From assembly GCA_049314715.1 (NCBI GenBank), contig JBMOEL010000044.1, positions 1 to 13,377 of the forward strand: a stretch of DNA of 13,377 bases. The letters are read 5' to 3'. How positions within the stretch are numbered: the stretch's first letter is position 1; the number at the start of each line of letters is the position of its first letter. Origin of the DNA: JAFLDD01 sp049314715 (GTDB lineage Bacteria; Pseudomonadota; Alphaproteobacteria; Rickettsiales; UBA3002). A program made the position numbers and the translations under genes. Positions 7,702 to 13,114 of this stretch are shown here, piece after piece. The notes under the pieces were generated by a model that saw only the letters and a list, made by a program, of their open reading frames with translations, searched no databases and was not told the DNA's origin.

Positions 7702-8070
7702 CTACTTGCTAGCAGCGGTTTTCAACTTCGCCAGTGCGCGGATTTTCACGCGAACCGAAGCTGGCTTTGCAGCAGCTTTCATCATTTCACCCGTAGCAGG
7801 GTTGCGAATCAGCGTGCCTGCTTTACGTGCAGGAACTTTACGCAGAGCTACTTTGAACAGGCCAGGGAACATGAATTCGCCCACGCCATTTGGATGAACG
7901 GAACCGAGCATTGCGCCTTCGAGTTCGCCCAACACTTCACCCACTTGTTTGCGGGTCAAGCCAGTGCGCTCAGCAATCAAGCTTTGCAGTGCCGATTTCG
8001 TGAGGCGGTTTTTTACCGGACGAATTGGTGCTGCTGCTTTTGGTGCTGATTTTGCTTTTTTCTTAGCCAT
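7702..8070 (-). CDS. HU-family histone-like DNA-binding protein with a Lys/Ala-rich N-terminal extension
   Basis: A 122-residue nucleoid protein. The HU/IHF fold is recognisable: N-terminal helices at about 22-55 (LTKSALQSLIAERTGLTRKQVGEVLGELEGAM), the beta segment GEFMFPGLFKVALRKVPARKAGTLIRNPATGE (about 64-95) with the typical arm sequence R-N-P-A-T-G-E, and a basic end. Normal HU is about 90 residues. Here ~20 residues of Lys, Ala and Pro (MAKKKAKSAPKAAAPIRPVK) precede the fold, and a basic tail (VRVKIRALAKLKTAASK) follows; such tails resemble eukaryotic-H1-like extensions and likely increase non-specific DNA binding. The ATG at 8070 is eight bases after AGGAG. It has its own upstream region of about 245 bp and a strong terminator, so it is probably monocistronic and well expressed. 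Confidence 0.92.
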   Translation of the reverse strand: MAKKKAKSAPKAAAPIRPVKNRLTKSALQSLIAERTGLTRKQVGEVLGELEGAMLGSVHPNGVGEFMFPGLFKVALRKVPARKAGTLIRNPATGEMMKAAAKPASVRVKIRALAKLKTAASK

Positions 8071-8100
8071 GTGAAAGTCTCCTAAGTTAGTTGCGTTAGT

Positions 8101-8112
8101 GATTGCGCAATC
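8101..8112. promoter_or_regulatory. Perfect 12-bp palindrome GATTGCGCAATC in the HU promoter region
   Basis: GATTGCGCAATC lies about 31 bp upstream of the HU-like ATG, flanked by TAGT and ACTA as a looser outer symmetry. Position and symmetry suggest an operator, or an element in the 5' leader. I do not recognise the regulator. The rest of 8071-8316 shows no gene; it includes a second short inverted repeat, GGCC...GGCC, near 8140. Confidence 0.3.
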
Positions 8113-8316
8113 TGTTACTAGTTACGCATCCTCTCTCGGCCGATTGGCCTCGTGCAACTGTTTAACGCCTATTTTTATGGGATTTCAAGCACGAAAAGCA
8201 TGTGGTTGATAAGTTTTATAGGGATTTATGGGGATAAATGGGGGTGTGCTGTGCGCCAGACTCTTGAAGTTTCTCTCGCGGAAGCCTGAAGTAGCCAGAA
8301 GAAGTTGGAACAAACT

Positions 8317-8997
8317 TCACATTACGACTCTTGCAATATCAGTTAAGTCACCCAAGATCAATTTTTTGGGTGTTCCAACCTTGGTGCTTGGGATGGGACT
8401 GTTTGCCAAATAGTAATTAACGTTGTTTACAGCAAACGCATTTGCGTCTTTAGCGAATGCAATTCTGTATTCTTTTTCGTCTGAAAAACGTTCTATTTTA
8501 GACATTATGATTTGATCAGGACAGGCGTGCCGAGGACCTGATTCCAGTACGAGATTATAATAGTCTACTTTGCCTGAGAGGAACTCCTGATTTTTGATGT
8601 TATGGGCAGGGTTCCTGATGCGTTTTTTTAGACGCCTATTAAATTCTTCTATATCGAATATTTCAACACAACCAACTGAGCCAAACTTTTGGGATAATTT
8701 TTCACTCAGTTCTAGGCTGGTACAGAATACGAAAACGCGATGTGCATTGGGTATTTTTGATATCCAACCTCTATGATCCACTAACTGTTGCTGGCTGTCT
8801 GTTAGCGTAATCTGCAAGCCATTAACGGGCTTAAAAACATTTGAATCTTCTATCTCATCTCTTCTGATTGGGTCTTCACATGATAAGAAATATGACAGCG
8901 TGTTAAAAAACACCTCGCCATTCTTCAAGAAGTTATCCAAATTCGGTTTCTGGCTAAAATACTTGAATACACTATTTTTTATAGCTGCCTTTTTCAC
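8317..8997 (-). CDS. Orphan protein, possibly DUF2971-like
   Basis: A 226-residue soluble protein I cannot name. The opening (SVFKYFSQKPNLDNFLKNGEVFFNTLSYF with CEDPIRRDEIED) and the late FSDEKEYRIAF resemble the layout of DUF2971-type proteins: a KY(F/R) start, a 'seen to be in the wrong place' loop with a D/E-rich motif, and a terminal E-Y-R-I strand. The match is by general pattern, not by a diagnostic motif. There are no membrane segments or signal peptide. It starts with GTG at 8997, with GAGG seven bases upstream, and overlaps the end of the lipoprotein gene by 26 bp, so the two are translationally coupled. Base composition is more AT-rich than the neighbouring housekeeping genes, and it lies next to the disturbed tRNA-Ser region, which hints at recent acquisition. 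Confidence 0.7.
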   Translation of the reverse strand: MKKAAIKNSVFKYFSQKPNLDNFLKNGEVFFNTLSYFLSCEDPIRRDEIEDSNVFKPVNGLQITLTDSQQQLVDHRGWISKIPNAHRVFVFCTSLELSEKLSQKFGSVGCVEIFDIEEFNRRLKKRIRNPAHNIKNQEFLSGKVDYYNLVLESGPRHACPDQIIMSKIERFSDEKEYRIAFAKDANAFAVNNVNYYLANSPIPSTKVGTPKKLILGDLTDIARVVM

Positions 8998-9220
8998 ACC
9001 AGTACCTCACCTTAACTCCATCCTGCGAGGCACAGAGATTTTTTGCTATGTCACAATTGCCAGAATTGTAATCATTACCTTCTGCGGCATCAAATGTTGC
9101 AACATGGATACGCATGTTTTCGTCAGTAGTGCTGTTGCGGTATAACGTATATGTTCCACCTAGGTCACAGCCAGATAGAATTAATAACGCTATAAATGCG
9201 ACCTGTATTTTGTACATCAT
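8972..9220 (-). CDS. Small predicted lipoprotein
   Basis: An 82-residue precursor with a textbook lipoprotein signal: MMYKIQVAFIALLILSGC, where the lipobox LSGC puts the lipidated Cys at residue 18. The mature part (about 64 residues) contains three further Cys (56, 63, 75) in NCDIAKNLCASQDGVKVRYWCEKG. The segment YTLYRNST...MRIHVATFDA...NCxIAxxL...GVKVRYWCEKG recalls a widespread but unnamed family of short proteobacterial proteins, from memory and not checked. The start at 9220 has GAGG seven bases upstream; a second ATG directly follows. It overlaps the DUF2971-like gene by 26 bp. A long leader with an inverted repeat (9251-9282) lies upstream. Function unknown. Confidence 0.78.
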   Translation of the reverse strand: MMYKIQVAFIALLILSGCDLGGTYTLYRNSTTDENMRIHVATFDAAEGNDYNSGNCDIAKNLCASQDGVKVRYWCEKGSYKK

Positions 9221-9250
9221 AAACTAACCTCAAACTTTTCTCTGGAGATA

Positions 9251-9282
9251 GCTGTGCAACTATTCCGTCAGGGGTGCACAGC
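9251..9282. repeat. 8-bp inverted repeat in the lipoprotein leader
   Basis: GCTGTGCA (9251-9258) and TGCACAGC (9275-9282) are perfect inverted arms around 16 bases. It lies about 31 bp upstream of the lipoprotein ATG, so it would be a hairpin in the leader RNA or a DNA operator. No T-run follows on either strand. The gap 9221-9432 otherwise shows no gene I can support. Confidence 0.4.
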
Positions 9283-9432
9283 CTCGGTAGAGAAAAACCT
9301 GTGCAAGAGAATTAAGCTACGCTTGAAATCACCAAAATCTCATCGTAAGTTACTCATATTCCAGCAGGATTACAAGAAATGCTTAACTCGATGATTTACC
9401 TTTGCAACTTTTGCCATTTTTAAGGCGGAAAC

Positions 9433-9534
9433 AAGGGATGAGATGTGCTCGGCTTCGCCTGCGCGCTCTTGCTAAGCTCACTTCGTTCGCTAAGCGTCGA
9501 GTCGAACTGGTAAGTTCAAATACAAGCATCCCTT
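9433..9534 (-). repeat. 102-bp structured element closed by an 8-bp stem, just downstream of tRNA-Ser
   Basis: AAGGGATG (9433-9440) and CATCCCTT (9527-9534) are perfect inverted ends. Inside are a 7-bp hairpin with one wobble pair (arms 9502-9508 and 9513-9519, loop GGTA on the plus strand), a short GGC-TTC-GCC hairpin (9451-9459), and a direct repeat GCTAAGC (9471-9477 and 9489-9495). On the minus strand the 12 bases ATCTCATCCCTT (9444-9433) equal the 3' side of the T-arm and acceptor of the neighbouring tRNA-Ser. It could be a co-transcribed structured RNA or a small palindromic repeat element. I see no coding capacity. Confidence 0.45.
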
Positions 9535-9536
9535 AA

Positions 9537-9574
9537 TCCATCTCCAAGCGCCCCACGGGGTGCTTGGAGATGGA
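9537..9574. repeat. Strong 17-bp hairpin overlapping the 3' end of tRNA-Ser
   Basis: Arms 9537-9549 (TCCATCTCCAAGC) and 9562-9574 (its exact complement) are joined by a further G-T pair and three G-C pairs, closing on a four-base loop. The right arm includes the encoded CCA end (9571-9573) and discriminator base of the tRNA. After a two-base mismatch the symmetry continues outward by eight bases (9527-9534 with 9577-9584). It may act as terminator or processing signal for the tRNA transcript, although no T-run follows. Confidence 0.6.
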
Positions 9575-9658
9575 GGAAGGGATGAGATTCGAACTCACGA
9601 TACGTTGCCGTATACACACTTTCCAGGCGTGCGCCTTAAACCACTCGGCCACCCTTCC
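9571..9658 (-). tRNA. tRNA-Ser (anticodon GGA)
   Basis: The cloverleaf folds completely. The acceptor GGAAGGG pairs perfectly with CCCTTCC, and the D-arm GCC...GGC has the GTGG loop start. The anticodon arm CACGC-CTGGAAA-GTGTG has anticodon GGA (codons UCC/UCU). A long class II variable arm (ATACG-GCAA-CGTAT) and the T-arm GTGAG-TTCGAAT-CTCAT follow. The CCA end is encoded (9573-9571). The odd point is the discriminator base at 9574, which reads U in the RNA; bacterial tRNA-Ser almost always has G there. Fragments of the gene's own 5' and 3' ends are repeated on either side (see the repeat entries). It is read on the minus strand; its promoter is probably in 9659-9812, but no clear boxes were found. 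Confidence 0.95.
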
Positions 9659-9718
9659 TCACTATTCCACGCTGCATGAGCCTCGTGGCTTATCTATTCT
9701 CAAGCGCCGGATGGCTGG

Positions 9719-9801
9719 CACTCGGCCACCCTTACTCACAGGCAATGCGGGAATAAGGCAAGCCTTGCTATTTGTAAAGCGCAAGACTACCACTCGGCCA
9801 C
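9719..9801 (-). repeat. Two partial copies of the 5' end of tRNA-Ser
   Basis: Bases 9719-9739 repeat 20 of 21 bases of 9642-9662, which are the first bases and D-stem of the tRNA-Ser plus its immediate 5' flank, in the same orientation. A second, shorter copy at 9790-9801 repeats the D-arm core (12 of 12 bases of 9641-9652). The spacings are 77 and 72 bp, close to a tRNA length. Neither copy continues into an anticodon arm or T-arm, so these are remnants and not functional tRNAs. The segment 9755-9766 between them is a short inverted repeat (AAGGC-AA-GCCTT). Confidence 0.8.
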
Positions 9802-9818
9802 AACACATAGGCATGGCC

Positions 9819-10556
9819 ATGAACAAACTCCCCGCAATCACCGCTGGTTTTTGGATTATGAAAATCGCGGCCACCACGCTGGGCGAAACCGCGGGCGACC
9901 TGCTTTCCATGACATTGAATGTCGGCTACGGCCTCAGCTCGTTGATACTCATAAGCATATTTTTGGTGACACTCATCATTCAGCTATGCAGCACAAAATA
10001 CCACCCGTTTTTGTATTGGACGGTGATTCTATCCACCAGCACTGCGGGCACTACCATGTCCGATTATATGGATAGAACATTGGGGCTAGGCTATGCCAAC
10101 GGCAGCGCAATACTGGTAACATTACTGGTAAGCACACTCTTATTGTGGCGCTACCGCGAAGGCTCTATCTCCGTGCAGCACGTCACAACGCGTCGCGTCG
10201 AAATTCTCTATTGGATTGCGATATTATTCTCCAACACGCTGGGCACTGCATTGGGTGACTATTTGGCGGATGATTCGGGCCTAGGATTTATAGGCGGCGC
10301 ATTGCTGATTTCGTCAATCTTAGGCGGCATACTAGCTGCGTATTACTACACCAACCTATCGCGTATTGCGCTGTTCTGGGCGGCATTCGTGCTCACGCGC
10401 CCATTTGGCGCAACCTTTGGTGACTTGCTCACTAAGCCCGTTGAAAAAGGTGGCTTGGATTTGGGCACAGCGGGCTCTTCATTAGTTCTATTCGCCATAC
10501 TTTTAGCTATGATTGTTTACAGTTCGGTTAAAACTGCTAAACGGTCAGCCAGCTAA
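9819..10556 (+). CDS. COG4705/DUF347-family integral membrane protein
   Basis: A 245-residue, very hydrophobic membrane protein with about seven or eight predicted membrane helices and four internal repeats, each centred on a small-residue/Asp motif: TLGETAGD (20-27), TSTAGTTMSD (73-82), TLGTALGD (140-147) and RPFGATFGD (194-202), the second and third followed by DRTLGLGY and DDSGLGF. This is the DUF347 repeat pattern of COG4705 membrane proteins. The buried acidic residues suggest a transport role, which is inference. I start it at ATG 9819 (MNKLPAIT, the usual start of family members, with TAGG seven bases upstream). The frame stays open upstream into the tRNA, but that stretch is tRNA sequence and its repeats. 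cmoA follows 19 bp downstream. Confidence 0.88.
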   Translation: MNKLPAITAGFWIMKIAATTLGETAGDLLSMTLNVGYGLSSLILISIFLVTLIIQLCSTKYHPFLYWTVILSTSTAGTTMSDYMDRTLGLGYANGSAILVTLLVSTLLLWRYREGSISVQHVTTRRVEILYWIAILFSNTLGTALGDYLADDSGLGFIGGALLISSILGGILAAYYYTNLSRIALFWAAFVLTRPFGATFGDLLTKPVEKGGLDLGTAGSSLVLFAILLAMIVYSSVKTAKRSAS

Positions 10557-10575
10557 TTCTTACAAGCAGGTCACT

Positions 10576-11310
10576 ATGAGCACCGCAAAAGACAAAGTAT
10601 TCGAATTTGAAGGCAAACCCGTCAGCGACTTCCGTTTCGACAAAACCGTCGCCACCGTATTCGACGATATGGTCAGCCGCTCCGTACCGTATTACGACGA
10701 AATTCACCGCATGTGCGCCGAGCTTACGGGCGACTTCGCAACCGAAGGATCAAACGTTTATGATATCGGCTGCTCGACGGGTACATCCATCATCGCCTTT
10801 GATAAAACCATCAAAGCGCCGGACGTAACCTTGATTGGCCTAGATAACTCGCAAGAGATGCTGAAAAAAGCCGACGATAAATTGAAAGAAGCAAAGCTTA
10901 CCCACCAATATGCGCTCGAATTCGCTGATCTGAATCGCGGTGTGAGCATCAAAAACGCCTCTGTCATCAGCATGATTCTAACGCTGCAATTCGTGCGTCC
11001 ACTCAATCGCGAACTGCTCGTGCAGCAGCTTTATGACGGGTTGAATGATGGTGGCGCACTATTGCTTGTCGAAAAAGTGACGAGCGAAGATACGGTATTT
11101 AATCGCCTGTTCATTCAGCACTATTATGAATATAAAAAGCGCAACGGCTATTCGGAAATGGAAATCTCCAATAAGCGCGAAGCACTCGAAAACGTGCTGA
11201 TTCCATACCGTATGGACGAGAATTTTGCCCTGCTAAAAGGCATGGGCTTCCGCCAAGTGGAAGTGTTTTTCCGTTGGTATAATTTCTGCGCCATGATCGC
11301 CATTAAGTAG
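10576..11310 (+). CDS. cmoA: Carboxy-S-adenosyl-L-methionine synthase CmoA
   Basis: CmoA makes carboxy-SAM from SAM and prephenate; CmoB then transfers the carboxymethyl group to 5-hydroxyuridine at tRNA wobble position 34 to give cmo5U. The 244 residues align well with E. coli CmoA: FDKTVATVFDDMVSRSVPYYDEI near the start, the SAM-binding motif VYDIGCSTGTS (61-71), IGLDNSQEML (87-96), LTLQFVRP (135-142), GLNDGGALLLVEK (155-167), and NGYSEMEISNKREALENV (190-207). Arg201 in that last motif corresponds to Arg199 of the E. coli enzyme, which contacts the carboxylate of the cofactor. The ATG at 10576 has GCAGG five bases upstream; the longer frame starting inside the previous gene is rejected. It sits between a DUF347 membrane protein and an ICMT-like protein in one apparent operon. 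cmoB is not in the window. Confidence 0.94.
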   Translation: MSTAKDKVFEFEGKPVSDFRFDKTVATVFDDMVSRSVPYYDEIHRMCAELTGDFATEGSNVYDIGCSTGTSIIAFDKTIKAPDVTLIGLDNSQEMLKKADDKLKEAKLTHQYALEFADLNRGVSIKNASVISMILTLQFVRPLNRELLVQQLYDGLNDGGALLLVEKVTSEDTVFNRLFIQHYYEYKKRNGYSEMEISNKREALENVLIPYRMDENFALLKGMGFRQVEVFFRWYNFCAMIAIK

Positions 11311-11320
11311 GACCTTGTAT

Positions 11321-12049
11321 ATGCCCCCAAAAAGCACGCTCATCAAAATCGGTGATTTCTTTTTCAAGTTCCGCAACCTGCTATTCCCATGCACGCTTAT
11401 CGCGCTTTTTGTCACGCAATCGCCCGTGCATGAATATATGGGATCACGCACGCTGCTTTATGTAAAAGACATCGTGGCGCTGCTGATTGTACTTTCGGGG
11501 CTTGGGCTGCGTGCGGCAGTGATTGGCTATAAATATATCAAGCGCGGCGGCATGAATAAAAAAGTCTATGCCGAGGATTTGGTGACGGACGGATTTTTCG
11601 CCGTGTGCCGCAACCCGCTTTATGTTGGCAACTTCCTGATTTACGCAGGCGTGCTGCTTATGCACGGCGCACCGTTGGTGATTCTGCTCGGCTCGCTGTT
11701 CTTCTTGTTTGTGTATACCGCCATCGTCGCGGCCGAAGAATATTTCCTGCGCGAGAAATTCGGTGCGGCATTTGAAGCATACTGTGCCGATGTGCCACGC
11801 TGGCGCATGAAATGGTCGCGGCTTTCGGCTGCCACACAAGGCATGGAATTCAACACCATGCGCGTAATCGTGAAAGACTACACCACCATTACCAACGCGC
11901 TAATTGCACTACTTGCGATTAAGCTGCTTGAACAAATGACCTACACCCAGAACACCTATGCCGTTGCCCTCATGGGCGGCATTGCATTCTGCGTGGTCGC
12001 GGTGATTGCGATTCGCGTACTTAAAAAACGCGGTGTGATTACGGCTTAG
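11321..12049 (+). CDS. Isoprenylcysteine carboxyl methyltransferase / phospholipid methyltransferase-like membrane protein
   Basis: A 242-residue integral membrane protein with about five hydrophobic helices. The central region has the ICMT/PEMT signature: GFFAVCRNPLYVGNFLIYAGVLL (about 91-113) and EEYFLREKFGAAFEAYCADVPRW (about 139-161), where RNPxYxG and the EExxLxxxFGxxYxxYxxxVPR motif make up the SAM-binding site. Bacterial members methylate small molecules, lipids or other substrates mostly unknown, so substrate cannot be assigned. The ATG at 11321 is preceded by TAGGA with an eight-base gap; a TTG six bases further upstream is also in frame but less likely. It is 10 bp after cmoA. Two more hydrophobic helices follow the methyltransferase core (about 185-235), giving a C-terminal extension of roughly 70 residues. 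Its 3' end overlaps coq10/ratA by 11 bp, convergent. Confidence 0.85.
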   Translation: MPPKSTLIKIGDFFFKFRNLLFPCTLIALFVTQSPVHEYMGSRTLLYVKDIVALLIVLSGLGLRAAVIGYKYIKRGGMNKKVYAEDLVTDGFFAVCRNPLYVGNFLIYAGVLLMHGAPLVILLGSLFFLFVYTAIVAAEEYFLREKFGAAFEAYCADVPRWRMKWSRLSAATQGMEFNTMRVIVKDYTTITNALIALLAIKLLEQMTYTQNTYAVALMGGIAFCVVAVIAIRVLKKRGVITA

Positions 12050-12473
12050 TGCCGTATAGCGCGTCAGCGCGGGTCATGAAGGCCATGGTCATTTTCTCGG
12101 TCGCGCGGGTGAATAGCCCGCCCATCAACTTATCCAGCAGTTTGGACTTAAATTCAAAATCGAGATGAAAGTGGATGTTGGTGCCCGTCGCGGTTGGCTC
12201 AAAACGCCAATGGTTGGTCAGGTGCTTGAAGGGGCCCTTCACTAGCTCCACCTTAATCTCATTTTCCAGCGCCGTGACTTTTGATGTGTAGCGCTCGCTC
12301 AGGTGATTAAAGCTAATCACCAACTCACCTAAAAAATAGTCCGCATGGCGCTCTAAAATTCGTGCGGCGCGGCACCACGGCAAAAACTCGGGGTATTTTT
12401 CAACGTCAAGCACCATCGCCATGAGTTGCTCAGGCGAGTAGGGTGATGGTCGCGTTTCGGAGTGAGAGGGCAT
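12039..12473 (-). CDS. COQ10/RatA-type START-domain protein
   Basis: A 144-residue single START/SRPBCC domain. The opening PSPYSPEQLMAMVLDVEKYPEFLPWCRAARILER, the middle LSERYTSKVTALENEIKVELVKGPFKHLTNHWRFEP and the end FEFKSKLLDKLMGGLFTRATEKMTMAFMTRADALYG match the coenzyme Q-binding COQ10 family, which E. coli calls RatA (proposed ribosome association toxin). In alphaproteobacteria it more likely binds and delivers ubiquinone; the two annotations are the same family. The ATG overlaps the lipA stop codon in TAATG, so it is translationally coupled to lipA, an order common in alphaproteobacteria. It is intact here although lipA is not. Confidence 0.93.
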   Translation of the reverse strand: MPSHSETRPSPYSPEQLMAMVLDVEKYPEFLPWCRAARILERHADYFLGELVISFNHLSERYTSKVTALENEIKVELVKGPFKHLTNHWRFEPTATGTNIHFHLDFEFKSKLLDKLMGGLFTRATEKMTMAFMTRADALYGTKP

Positions 12474-13114
12474 TACGAATTATCATTCGCCGCGTTGGGT
12501 TTTAGGCGCTTGTTGCGTTCGTCGCGCATGCGGGCAAAATCCGCATCCGCATGATAGCTAGAGCGGGTGAGGGGTGTTGCCGACACCATCAGAAACCCTT
12601 TCGTCCACGCCACGCGCTCATAATATTTGAACTCGTCTGGCGTGACGTATCTATCAACCGGTGCATGGTTTGGCGTGGGTTGTAGATATTGGCCAATGGT
12701 AATGAAGTCGATGTCTGCGGACCTAAAATCATCCATCACCTGCAGCACTTCTTCCTTCGTTTCGCCAAGGCCGACCATAATGCCCGATTTGGTGAAAATG
12801 CTCGGGTCTTGCTCTTTCACCTTCTTGAGCAAATTCAGCGAATGGAAGTAGCGCGCACCCGGGCGGATTTTTTGATAAAGCCTCGGCACCGTTTCGATAT
12901 TGTGGTTGAATACATCCGGCCGCGCCTTCACCACGATTTCAAGGTTGCCGTCTTTACGGCGGAAATCGGGCGTGAGAATCTCAATGGTCGTTTCAGGCGC
13001 CGTGGTGCGAATATATTCAATACATTGGGCGAAATGATTTGCCCCGCCATCTTCCAAATCGTCCCTATCCACCGAGGTAATCACCACATGCTTTAACCCA
13101 AGTTGGCCAACAGC
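12473..13114 (-). pseudogene. lipA: Lipoyl synthase LipA, 3' fragment lacking the radical-SAM cysteines
   Basis: LipA inserts two sulfurs into octanoyl groups on E2 and H subunits. This piece matches the C-terminal two thirds: LGLKHVVITSVDRDDLEDGGANHFAQC, ILTPDFRRK, RPDVFNHNIETVPRLYQKIRPGARYFHSLNLL, TKSGIMVGLGETKEEV, IGQYLQP, and the final RSSYHADADF, whose serine ligates the auxiliary cluster. Intact LipA (about 320 residues) has roughly 110-120 more residues at the front that hold the auxiliary-cluster cysteines and the radical-SAM CxxxCxxC. Both motifs are absent here. Homology begins near 13114; the frame has a stop at 13133-13135. The only start, a GTG at 13087, is inside a conserved core strand with no good ribosome binding site. 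A TPR gene in another frame begins at the same place. Without the cysteines this fragment cannot be a working LipA. Confidence 0.93.

Noticed and set aside
7576..8049. Long plus-strand open frame opposite the HU gene
   Set aside because: It is the shadow of HU: Cys/His/Phe-rich composition with no homology, and HU has clear domain support.
9725..9801. A second tRNA gene on the minus strand
   Set aside because: Only the D-arm core is present. There is no T-arm (no TTCGA-type loop), no valid anticodon arm and no pairing acceptor.
9564..9818. N-terminal extension of about 85 residues on the DUF347 protein (open frame from 9564)
   Set aside because: It translates the antisense of tRNA-Ser and its repeat remnants. 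Family homology starts at the ATG at 9819, which has a well-placed TAGG site.
10513..10575. Upstream start for cmoA inside the DUF347 gene
   Set aside because: The ATG at 10576 has GCAGG five bases before it, and CmoA homology starts just after it.
11444..11839. Minus-strand open frame opposite the ICMT-like gene
   Set aside because: Shadow of the real gene; low-complexity His/Gln-rich translation without start signals.
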